NCBI GenBank assembly: GCA_938028175.1
Contig: CALJAE010000050.1
Span: 1 to 12,983 of the forward strand
DNA length: 12,983 nt
Source: an uncultured Acidimicrobiales bacterium
GTDB taxonomy: Bacteria > Actinomycetota > Acidimicrobiia > Acidimicrobiales > SZUA-35
Direction: 5' to 3'
Part shown: positions 6,645-12,983 of the stretch, piece after piece
Layout of the letters: every line of letters starts with the position of its first letter
Numbering within the stretch: the stretch's first letter is position 1
The notes under the pieces: model-generated
What the model was told of the DNA's origin: nothing
The model's database searches: none
Seen by the model: the letters and a program-made list of their open reading frames with translations, nothing else
Position numbers and translations under genes: made by a program

Positions 6645-8317
6645 CCACTACTAAAACTAGTTCTCCCGCTGCGACTACACAGATTCTCTCCTCTGGCCAT
6701 AAAGAGGTTGGCCGGCTGATGATTGGCGCGTCCGTGCTTGTCACCTTGATTGCCTTAGTCGCAGCCGCTGCGGCCGGCTTCGAAGCGATCGATCTTGCTT
6801 CATTTGATCTGTTTCAGAATGCAGATCAGTTTCGACAAATATGGTCTGTTGCCCGTGAGGTCTTAATTCTCGGGGCGATCCTGCCAGGGTTTGTAGGTTT
6901 GGCTCTATATATGGTCCCCCTACAGGTTGGGGCAAATGGCCTTGCCTTCGAGAAGGGCGCAACGGCTGGGTTCTGGACTTGGGCCGCAGGTTTAGTTCTC
7001 CTAGTTATCTCGTACGTGTTCGATGGCGGCCCAGCAGGAGAGAGACTCGACTTTGTTCTGCTGTGGACTATGGCTGCTGGATTGATGGCCATTGGACTGA
7101 TCTGGGCATTGGCGAGTGTGGCTGCGACAGTCTTAGCCGGTCGAGCTCAGGGCATGGATCTCTCAGATGCACCAGTAAGCGTCTGGTCTTTTCTGGTCTT
7201 TGCCTTTTCTGGTTCCTTCGTTCTTGGTGTGTTCGTTGCAGAGCTTGCAATCAGTTATATTCGGTTACGTTCAGGCCACTTGCCAATTGGAAACACGTTT
7301 GAGTTGCTAAGTATTTCCGCTCCGTTCCTTCGGTCCGCTAGTTCGCTGTTCGTGCTAGTCCCTGTTCTTGGTTTGACCACCGAAGTTGTCGCAGTGCACA
7401 CTGGTCGACCAGTTGTTGATACCCGTCCAGTAATGGTTCCGATCGGCTTCTTGGGCTTCTTAGCAGCAGTCGGTGGTTCAGCTTACTTCACAACTATTCG
7501 CCCAGTAGAAAGCGTTTTTTTCCATGGTTTGGTGCTTGCTGGTGCGCTTGGTTGTATCGGAAGTGTCTTGTTCTACAACTTGGTAAAGATCATAAAATCT
7601 AAGAAGTTCTCATCCATAACTATGGGAGCCTTTGCAGGTTTGCAGCTGGCTTTTTCGGCAGGGGTTGTTCTCTCTGTAGACACAATTGGAACAAGGATTT
7701 CTGAGATTGAGATTGAACCTTTGTCTGTTTCAACAGTGCAGCAAGACTTGATTAACGCAGGAGTCTTAGAAGCTGAAGGACTCTACGCTTTCGGGCCAGT
7801 GTTCCCTCTCTTAGTTGGAGCCGCTTTGATCTCCATCCATGCCGCAGCTTTGCATTGGTCTGTGAAGATCTGGGGCCGCCACTTGACATCTTCAATGGTC
7901 TTGGTTTCGAATCTATTGACCGCAGTTGGGGCGGTCGCTTGGGCTATTGGTCAACTAGCTTCGACTCTTCTATTGGATTCAATCGAGCTTTCTGTTGGCG
8001 CTGCAGACAACAGCGGCGAGTGGTTTGCGGCGCTGCCCGTCATAGGAATGGTGGCTATGGGCGTCGGGTCTCTACTGATGATCGCTAATGTCGCTTCGCT
8101 CGCTACCTCAAAGGTCACCGGCTCAGCTAAGCCGAAGTGGGAAGGTCTAACCTTGGAGTGGGCGACTGCGAACCCTCCCGTGAAAGAGAACTTTCCATCT
8201 CTACCAGTTGTCTCTAGCGCTGTTCCTTTGACCGAAGAAGTCTTTGTTAGTGCGCCTGAGGCACCCGAAATCGAGTCTAAGAGTGACATGCCTGAGTTAG
8301 AAGCAGGAGTATCTTAA
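6641..8317 (+). CDS. COX1-like 12-spanning membrane protein lacking all heme and copper ligands
   Basis: From the ATG at 6641 this is 558 residues, a full-length and intact relative of heme-copper oxidase subunit I. Alignment by eye to the functional COX1 at 10999 is clear. GHKEVG (19-24) matches DHKKIG, ALYMVPLQVGANGLAF (88-103) matches NYLLPLMIGARDVAF, TEVV...GRP (247-257) matches SEVI...SRKP, and LEWATANPPVKENFPSLPVV (505-524) matches LEWSIQSPAPEHNFDKTPVV. Every metal ligand is replaced. The heme a His positions become Ala71 and Phe388, the heme a3 His becomes Pro386, and the CuB His positions become Ser232, Ala281 and Tyr282. The cross-linked Tyr is Leu236, and the D-channel Asp and K-channel Lys are also gone. 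It cannot bind heme or reduce oxygen by the known mechanism. A structural, assembly or sensing role is possible but unknown. The ATG overlaps the ctaB stop as ATGA; a TTG at 6632 is a less likely start. Confidence 0.85.
   Translation: MTTTKTSSPAATTQILSSGHKEVGRLMIGASVLVTLIALVAAAAAGFEAIDLASFDLFQNADQFRQIWSVAREVLILGAILPGFVGLALYMVPLQVGANGLAFEKGATAGFWTWAAGLVLLVISYVFDGGPAGERLDFVLLWTMAAGLMAIGLIWALASVAATVLAGRAQGMDLSDAPVSVWSFLVFAFSGSFVLGVFVAELAISYIRLRSGHLPIGNTFELLSISAPFLRSASSLFVLVPVLGLTTEVVAVHTGRPVVDTRPVMVPIGFLGFLAAVGGSAYFTTIRPVESVFFHGLVLAGALGCIGSVLFYNLVKIIKSKKFSSITMGAFAGLQLAFSAGVVLSVDTIGTRISEIEIEPLSVSTVQQDLINAGVLEAEGLYAFGPVFPLLVGAALISIHAAALHWSVKIWGRHLTSSMVLVSNLLTAVGAVAWAIGQLASTLLLDSIELSVGAADNSGEWFAALPVIGMVAMGVGSLLMIANVASLATSKVTGSAKPKWEGLTLEWATANPPVKENFPSLPVVSSAVPLTEEVFVSAPEAPEIESKSDMPELEAGVS
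8305..8309 (+). promoter_or_regulatory. Shine-Dalgarno site for the COX3-like gene
   Basis: AGGAG lies seven bases before the ATG at 8317. That ATG shares its A with the preceding TAA stop. The strong site supports this start and shows that genes inside the operon use Shine-Dalgarno initiation. Confidence 0.7.
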
Positions 8318-8928
8318 TGGTCGACATTACGCCGTATCAGCCGCTATCTGAACTTGATTTAACTAAAGAAGCGAAGCGGCCTAATCTGGTTGTGACCGGT
8401 GCAACATTTTTGTCAGCCGTGTTATTTGCGGCTTATGGTGCCCTGACAGCACTCTATGCTGCCGAGCGCGCCGATGTTATTTCAACTGGCGAGACCTGGT
8501 TGCCAAGCGGCGTGACGATCCCGTTGACTCAGCCAAACTATATGGGTCTTTCAATGTTGTTTAGTTTCTTTTGTATTTGGTGGGCGAGGTCGGCAGTTGC
8601 CAACGACGATCGATCAAATGCCATTTTGGCCCAGTCAATGACTTTGTTATTTGGTTTTGGCTTTGTCGTACAGTCGTTCTATTTGTTTACTCTGCTAGAG
8701 CTTGAGCCATCAGAAACCCTTGCTGCAGTACTAATCGTGGCATTGGCGGGCGTTCACCTAGTACTTACTTTTGCAGGCTTGGTAGGCATTGGATTTAACT
8801 TATTGAGAACTGTGGTCGGAGATTTTGCAGGAGAGCGTTACGAAGCTGTTAGCGCTGCTGCGATTTATTGGACTGCAGTAGCCGCTATCTACGGTGTGCT
8901 TTGGTACACGGTTTACATTACTAAGTAG
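8317..8928 (+). CDS. Divergent cytochrome c oxidase subunit III-like membrane protein
   Basis: The 203-residue protein has about five hydrophobic segments (roughly 24-48, 75-93, 104-127, 133-163, 180-200), the layout of a short bacterial COX3. Supporting similarities are the central NAILAQSMTLLFGFGFVVQ block, the GVH near 145-147 followed by a long helix (the GxHxxHV helix of COX3), and the last helix beginning IYWTAVAAIYGVLWY, which resembles the final COX3 helix. In ordinary COX3 that helix reads YWHFVD, and here the His and Asp are replaced (TAVA). The protein is therefore divergent, just as the COX1-like gene before it is. The ATG overlaps the preceding stop by one base, and a gene of unknown function follows after six bases. 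Whether it belongs to the active oxidase or to a separate complex with the ligand-less COX1 is not known. Confidence 0.7.
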   Translation: MVDITPYQPLSELDLTKEAKRPNLVVTGATFLSAVLFAAYGALTALYAAERADVISTGETWLPSGVTIPLTQPNYMGLSMLFSFFCIWWARSAVANDDRSNAILAQSMTLLFGFGFVVQSFYLFTLLELEPSETLAAVLIVALAGVHLVLTFAGLVGIGFNLLRTVVGDFAGERYEAVSAAAIYWTAVAAIYGVLWYTVYITK

Positions 8929-8934
8929 GTTTGA

Positions 8935-9702
8935 ATGATTAAATGGGGAGCAAGATACTTTCTTTCACTTAGCTTGATGAGCTATGTGGCTGCCTCTGTT
9001 TACGGTATGGCTACTGGGGGCAACATAATTGGAACGCTCAGCGTAGGGTACAAAAACGGTGTCGGTGAACATCTGGGTTACGGAATAGCGATTGCACTTA
9101 CGTTCGCTTTCGCCGCTCTCGGACTAATCGCAACGCTAACTCGCGAAGGCGTTGTCGCTGATTCACAAGGTCTAATTCAAAGTGTTAATCCGGTTGAGCG
9201 TTCACAGCCGAGTGCAGCACCGATGTTGCTCGCTTTAGCTGCTGCATTGACAGTTACAGGCATTGCACTTGGCACGATCTTCTTGGTAGCAGGCCTAGTC
9301 CTGGGCTTCATTGTCGGGATGCAGTGGGCGCTACAAGCATGGTCAGATTCCATTTCCGATGATCCAGCTGTCGCTGGAGAATTTAAGTCTCGAGTGGGCG
9401 GTATATTCGATGTGCCGATGACCTCATTAGCTTTAATCGGTTTCATTGTTGTGGGTGTGTCTAGAATTCTCTTGGCTTTGCCTCCTGCATGGGCGACCGC
9501 AGTAGTTTCGGTGATCGCACTATTGATCTTTGTTGGAGCAGCACTGTTCGCAAAGAAGAGTCCTTCTAAATCAGTTATTGTCGGAGCTTTAGGCTTCGGA
9601 GCGCTTGCCGTTCTTGTAGGCGGTATAGTTTCGGCTGGGATAGGTGAAAGAGAAATTGGACACGGAGACGAAGAAGCCGTTGGAGAAGTGGTCGATGAAT
9701 AG
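8935..9702 (+). CDS. Unrecognised multi-spanning membrane protein in the oxidase operon
   Basis: I do not recognise this 255-residue protein. It has about seven hydrophobic segments, near 7-28, 46-68, 97-116, 117-135, 160-182, 187-206 and 211-235. Between the first two lies a polar loop containing SVGYKNGVGEHLGYG, which has the only prominent His and Glu close to a membrane face. A soluble loop lies at about 69-95 and another at 136-158. The C-terminus is a short acidic tail, GHGDEEAVGEVVDE. I see no heme or copper motif. It begins six bases after the COX3-like stop and overlaps ctaC by eight bases, so it is firmly inside the operon. A role as accessory or assembly subunit of the oxidase is inference from position alone. 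Confidence 0.75.
   Translation: MIKWGARYFLSLSLMSYVAASVYGMATGGNIIGTLSVGYKNGVGEHLGYGIAIALTFAFAALGLIATLTREGVVADSQGLIQSVNPVERSQPSAAPMLLALAAALTVTGIALGTIFLVAGLVLGFIVGMQWALQAWSDSISDDPAVAGEFKSRVGGIFDVPMTSLALIGFIVVGVSRILLALPPAWATAVVSVIALLIFVGAALFAKKSPSKSVIVGALGFGALAVLVGGIVSAGIGEREIGHGDEEAVGEVVDE
9682..9688 (+). promoter_or_regulatory. Shine-Dalgarno site that sets the ctaC start
   Basis: GGAGAAG precedes the ATG at 9695 by six to nine bases, depending on where pairing ends. It lies within the end of the previous gene. It favours 9695 over the longer in-frame start at 9644, whose extra 17 residues would come before the lipoprotein signal peptide. Confidence 0.6.
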
Positions 9703-10987
9703 ATTCAGCTCGCTCCAAGCTAAGAAGTTAGCCGCACTCGGAGGCCTCGCTCTCCTCATTTCTGCTTGTGCTGAAGACAAGCCACTTAATACTTTCGAGC
9801 CTCGCGGACCCAGGGCCCAGACAATTTATGACTTAATGACTCCATGGGTTTGGGTCATTATGTTTGTTATTGGTTTCGGTGTGGTATTTGGCACCGTGGC
9901 CTTGGCGATAAAAGGGAAAGTCAACCCCGAGACCGACGATTTTGATGACCTGCCTGAGCAGGTGCACGGAAATCCGACACTCGAGTGGGGATGGACTATC
10001 GCTCCTTTCCTACTTCTCTTAGGCCTTTCGATTCCAATGGTTGGAACCATTTGGGAGCTAGAAGAAGAGAACGAAGAAAACGAACTTGACGTCATGGTTA
10101 TCGGCCAGCAGTGGTGGTGGGAGTACCGCTACGATATTGACGGCGACGGCTTCTTCCAAGACGGTAACGGAGATGGTGTTGTTGATGAACTAGACGAAGA
10201 ATTGCCGTTAGAAATAGCTCTTGACCAAGACGATGTCGCTACGGCCACAGAGTTAGTAATCCCAGCTGGTGAACAAATTGACTTAGTGATTACTTCACGA
10301 GATGTCATACATTCATTCTGGATCCCTCGTCTTAACGGAAAGCGTGATGCTGTTCCGGGTCGACTACACAACTGGTCTTTGGAAGCAGATGAGCCTGGCA
10401 AATTTGTTGGCTGGTGCACAGAGTTCTGTGGTCTGTCTCACGCTCGTATGAGGATGTCAGCCATAGCACTCGAGCCGGAAGATTTTGATTCGTGGCTAGC
10501 TAATCAGGCGTCCTTGGCGTCCGTGCCAGAAGATGAGTCAGCTATTGCTGGTCGAGAGATCTTTGCCGCTAACTGCGCTTCGTGCCACATTGTTAATGAA
10601 GAACAATCGGGCCGTCCAGACTTAACTCCAATTGTCTATGCTGATGACTTCTTACCGCCACTTGATTCTTTGGCAGCACCTAACCTGACTCACTTTGCGA
10701 CCAGGTCTTCCTTCGCTGGCGGAATCTATGGATCTTACCTTGGCGAAGAAATTGGGGACCCTAACGATGACGCTTTAGATGTCGAGAACTATTTAGCTTT
10801 AGCTAATCTCGCTTCCGAAGAAGGCAGCGGGTTCCGAATCAACGAGCCTGAACTAAAGCGATGGATCGCCAATGCCTCTAGCCGTAAAGATATGGCACCA
10901 GATGAACTTCAAGGTATGCCATCTTTCCCTCAGCTAACTGATGAAAATCTTGATGATCTTGTTGCCTATTTGTCTAGTCTGGATTAG
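9695..10987 (+). CDS. ctaC: Cytochrome c oxidase subunit II with C-terminal cytochrome c domain (caa3 type), lipoprotein
   Basis: This subunit takes electrons from the respiratory chain and passes them via cytochrome c and CuA to subunit I, on the outer face of the membrane. The 430 residues start with a lipoprotein signal peptide (LISAC, lipid-attached Cys25). Two COX2 transmembrane helices follow at about 47-71 and 98-120, then the CuA domain: QQWWWEY at 138-144, His206, Cys241, Glu243, Cys245, His249 and Met252. The cytochrome c domain has CASCH at 294-298, APNLTH at 328-333 and a likely axial Met408 in GMPSF. Two features are odd. An insertion at 147-184 carries two DxDxDG loops (147-152 and 156-161). 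The cytochrome domain has an extra acidic stretch between GGIY (342-345) and the helix at 384-391. A longer frame from 9644 is rejected because the signal peptide begins at this ATG. It overlaps the previous gene by eight bases. Confidence 0.94.
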   Translation: MNRFSSLQAKKLAALGGLALLISACAEDKPLNTFEPRGPRAQTIYDLMTPWVWVIMFVIGFGVVFGTVALAIKGKVNPETDDFDDLPEQVHGNPTLEWGWTIAPFLLLLGLSIPMVGTIWELEEENEENELDVMVIGQQWWWEYRYDIDGDGFFQDGNGDGVVDELDEELPLEIALDQDDVATATELVIPAGEQIDLVITSRDVIHSFWIPRLNGKRDAVPGRLHNWSLEADEPGKFVGWCTEFCGLSHARMRMSAIALEPEDFDSWLANQASLASVPEDESAIAGREIFAANCASCHIVNEEQSGRPDLTPIVYADDFLPPLDSLAAPNLTHFATRSSFAGGIYGSYLGEEIGDPNDDALDVENYLALANLASEEGSGFRINEPELKRWIANASSRKDMAPDELQGMPSFPQLTDENLDDLVAYLSSLD

Positions 10988-10990
10988 GAG
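10986..10990 (+). promoter_or_regulatory. Shine-Dalgarno site for ctaD
   Basis: AGGAG overlaps the ctaC stop and lies eight bases before the ATG at 10999. This confirms the first ATG of the frame over the later in-frame ATGs at codons 8 and 17. Confidence 0.7.
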
Positions 10991-10998
10991 ACACCTCG

Positions 10999-12969
10999 AT
11001 GACTGATATCCCGCTAACTATGAACCGCTCAGCTTCGCTTGGTTCGATGACGCGTCCTCGCAACGTCACTGGTGTTCTGGACTGGCTGACCACAGTTGAC
11101 CACAAGAAAATCGGGATCATGTATGGCGCTGCGTCCATGTTCTTCCTTGTTATTGGTGGCCTGGCGGCGCTTCTTATTCGTCTTCAGCTGGCGACTCCTG
11201 CAGATACACCAGCTGATGCAATCTTCAGTGCCGATACCTACAACCGCATCTTCACAATGCACGGCACGATCATGGTCTTTTTGGTAGTAATGCCAATTGG
11301 TGCAGCTTTCGCTAACTATTTACTGCCTCTAATGATTGGTGCCCGAGACGTAGCTTTCCCTCGAATTAATGCTTTCAGCTTCTGGGTGTTTCTTGCCGGT
11401 GGCCTAATGCTCAATACCAGCTGGTTCCTCGGAGGAAGTCCAAACGGTGGTTGGTTCATGTATGCGCCGAATACAGGCGTAACCTTTAATCCAGATGTCG
11501 GAATCGACTTTTGGAATGTCTCGCTTCTAATTACAGGTATTGGCTCGCTGACAGGTGCGATCAACCTAATCACGACCATCTTGAACATGAGAGCGCCAGG
11601 CATGACCTTAATGCGCATGCCAGTGTTCGTCTGGATGTCGTTGGTTACCCAGTTCTTGCTCCTCTTTGCTATCCCGGTACTAACCGTGGCCCAGCTGCTA
11701 CTTCTACTAGACAGAACATTTGGCGCTAATTTCTTTAACCTCGAACAAGGAGCTGACCCTCTCCTCTGGCAGCACCTCTTCTGGATCTTCGGACACCCTG
11801 AGGTGTACCTGATGATTCTCCCAGCGTTTGGGATTGTTTCAGAAGTAATTCCAACCTTCTCTAGAAAGCCAATATTTGGTTATCCATTTATGGTTATGAG
11901 CGGTATAGCAATTGGCTTCATGGGCTGGGGCGTTTGGGCCCACCATATGTTTGTTTCTGGTATTGGGCCCCTAAGTGTCACAGCATTCAGTTTGGCGACA
12001 ATGTTTATTGCTGTTCCAACTGGTGTAAAGGTACTGAACTGGGTGGCAACAATGTGGGGTGGAAAGATCACCCTCAACACTGCAATGCTATTTGCTATTG
12101 GTCTTGTGACACAGTTCACGGTTGGTGGACTAAGTGGTGTTTCACACGCTTTCGCTTCATCTGACACTCAGCAGACTGACACCTACTACATCGTCGCTCA
12201 CTTCCACTACGTACTATTTGGTGGAGCACTGTTCGGTTTCTTCGCTGGCCTTTACTTCTGGTGGCCAAAGGCTTTCGGTTACAAGCTGAACGAGAAAATT
12301 GGAAAGACAAACTTCTGGCTGATGGTGATTGGTTTCAACATGACCTTCGGGCCAATGCACGTTCTTGGCTTACAGGGTATGCCTCGCCGTCTAGATTCTT
12401 ATAGCTCAGTACAGGGATTCACTTTCTGGAACCAGGTCGCATCAGTTGGTTCGCTAATACTTGGAATTGGTACTGTTTCAATCCTTTACAATGCCTACAA
12501 GTCATACAAAGCTTGGAAAGCACAGGGCAGTCCTAACGTGGGCGCTGACCCATGGGATGCTAGAACCCTTGAGTGGTCTATTCAGTCTCCAGCACCCGAA
12601 CATAACTTTGACAAGACACCTGTTGTAAGAGCTCTTGATGACTTCTGGCACCAAAAGTTCCAGCCAAACAGTGAGACCAAGAAACTAGAACGTGTGGCAA
12701 CTGGCGATGAGATCGCTCAACCAGGAGATGGACGAGGCGTTCACCTACCGGCTCCAAGTTATTGGCCTCTAGTTCTGGCAGCATCGATGATCCCGATTGG
12801 TTACGGCATTGTGTTTACACTTTGGCTAATAATTCCAGGCGTTCTTCTAATGACTGCAGCAATGTTCGGTTGGGCGTTTGAGCCAGCAGATGACCTTGAT
12901 GATGACTCGCATGACGATTCACATAGCGAGTCAGTTGAGCCAGTAGCAGTAGGTGGTGCACATGGATGA
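10999..12969 (+). CDS. ctaD: Cytochrome c oxidase subunit I, with C-terminal subunit IV-like extension
   Basis: This is the catalytic heme-copper subunit that reduces oxygen to water and pumps protons. All expected residues are present. Heme a has His88 (TMHGT) and His403, and heme a3 has His401 (AHFHY). CuB has His266, His315 and His316, with Tyr270 in GHPEVY for the cross-link. D-channel Asp117 (GARDVAF), gate Glu268 and K-channel Lys344 (PTGVKVLNW) are also seen, placing it in the A1 group. The core ends near residue 545. At 656 residues it is about 80-100 longer than a usual actinobacterial COX1. The extension begins HLPAPSYWPLVLA (582-594), has two hydrophobic segments (about 589-626) ending GWAFEP, and resembles a fused subunit IV. 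The last 28 residues are rich in Asp, Ser and His. The next gene overlaps its end by eight bases. Confidence 0.97.
   Translation: MTDIPLTMNRSASLGSMTRPRNVTGVLDWLTTVDHKKIGIMYGAASMFFLVIGGLAALLIRLQLATPADTPADAIFSADTYNRIFTMHGTIMVFLVVMPIGAAFANYLLPLMIGARDVAFPRINAFSFWVFLAGGLMLNTSWFLGGSPNGGWFMYAPNTGVTFNPDVGIDFWNVSLLITGIGSLTGAINLITTILNMRAPGMTLMRMPVFVWMSLVTQFLLLFAIPVLTVAQLLLLLDRTFGANFFNLEQGADPLLWQHLFWIFGHPEVYLMILPAFGIVSEVIPTFSRKPIFGYPFMVMSGIAIGFMGWGVWAHHMFVSGIGPLSVTAFSLATMFIAVPTGVKVLNWVATMWGGKITLNTAMLFAIGLVTQFTVGGLSGVSHAFASSDTQQTDTYYIVAHFHYVLFGGALFGFFAGLYFWWPKAFGYKLNEKIGKTNFWLMVIGFNMTFGPMHVLGLQGMPRRLDSYSSVQGFTFWNQVASVGSLILGIGTVSILYNAYKSYKAWKAQGSPNVGADPWDARTLEWSIQSPAPEHNFDKTPVVRALDDFWHQKFQPNSETKKLERVATGDEIAQPGDGRGVHLPAPSYWPLVLAASMIPIGYGIVFTLWLIIPGVLLMTAAMFGWAFEPADDLDDDSHDDSHSESVEPVAVGGAHG
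12951..12956 (+). promoter_or_regulatory. Shine-Dalgarno site for the gene starting at 12962
   Basis: AGGTGG lies five bases before the ATG at 12962. It supports a further gene overlapping the end of ctaD. Confidence 0.5.
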
Positions 12970-12983
12970 TCTTTTAGAACACG
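12962..12983 (+). CDS. Start of a further oxidase-operon gene (7 codons visible)
   Basis: The ATG at 12962 opens a frame reading MDDLLEH to the window edge. It overlaps the ctaD stop by eight bases, the same overlap seen between the 8935 gene and ctaC, and AGGTGG precedes it. Seven residues are too few to name a product. A subunit III, subunit IV or SCO-type assembly gene would be usual here. The other nearby ATG (12966) stops after three codons, so this frame is the only candidate. Confidence 0.5.

Noticed and set aside
7951..8289. Antisense open frame within the COX1-like gene, and similar long opposite-strand frames elsewhere
   Set aside because: They lie fully inside well-supported genes, have low-complexity Ser/Thr/Pro/Arg-rich translations, and show no start signals or recognisable domains.
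6641..8317. Reading the COX1-like gene as a pseudogene
   Set aside because: The frame is full length, has good membrane-segment structure and is embedded in overlapping genes. Only the ligand positions are lost, which argues for changed function, not decay.
9644..9694. Upstream extension of ctaC from the in-frame ATG at 9644
   Set aside because: It would add 17 charged residues before a clear lipoprotein signal peptide. The ATG at 9695 has a Shine-Dalgarno site and places the signal peptide at the N-terminus.

Overview
This is a chromosomal stretch from a moderate-GC bacterium (the sequence looks roughly half GC; I did not count it). It contains no mobile elements, repeats, CRISPR or RNA genes, and coding density is very high: no gap exceeds about 45 bases. 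An actinobacterium is the best fit, possibly an Acidimicrobiia-like lineage. The reasons are the alpha2-type glycyl-tRNA synthetase, the caa3-type oxidase genes, frequent GTG starts, and apparent leaderless promoters (a TANNNT hexamer ending 6-7 bases before the start codon). This placement is inference and of moderate to low confidence.

Region 1 (1-1553, minus strand) holds a glycyl-tRNA synthetase gene followed closely by the 5' part of an OxyR-like LysR regulator that runs off the left edge. Region 2 (1582-5680, plus strand) is divergent from the synthetase gene and is a tight two-gene operon. Its first gene is a YdiJ/D-2-hydroxyglutarate-dehydrogenase-like FAD plus Fe-S flavoprotein. Its second is a DUF1338 enzyme of the HglS family (2-oxoadipate dioxygenase/decarboxylase, which makes D-2-hydroxyglutarate). 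Together they would carry 2-oxoadipate through D-2-hydroxyglutarate to 2-oxoglutarate, the last steps of one lysine/2-aminoadipate catabolic route.

Region 3 (5721 to the right edge, plus strand) is a terminal-oxidase operon with overlapping or nearly touching genes. In order it holds heme O synthase (ctaB), a COX1-like membrane protein that has lost every heme and copper ligand, a divergent COX3-like protein, and an unrecognised multi-spanning membrane protein. These are followed by a lipoprotein COX2 with a C-terminal cytochrome c domain (ctaC), a fully active-looking COX1 (ctaD), and the first codons of one more gene. CtaB makes heme O for later conversion to heme A. CtaC receives electrons through its cytochrome c and CuA, and CtaD reduces oxygen and pumps protons.

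The most interesting features are the ligand-less COX1 paralogue next to the functional one, a double DxDxDG calcium-loop-like insertion inside the CuA domain of CtaC, the HglS plus D-2-hydroxyglutarate dehydrogenase pair, and the likely leaderless starts of all three transcription units.
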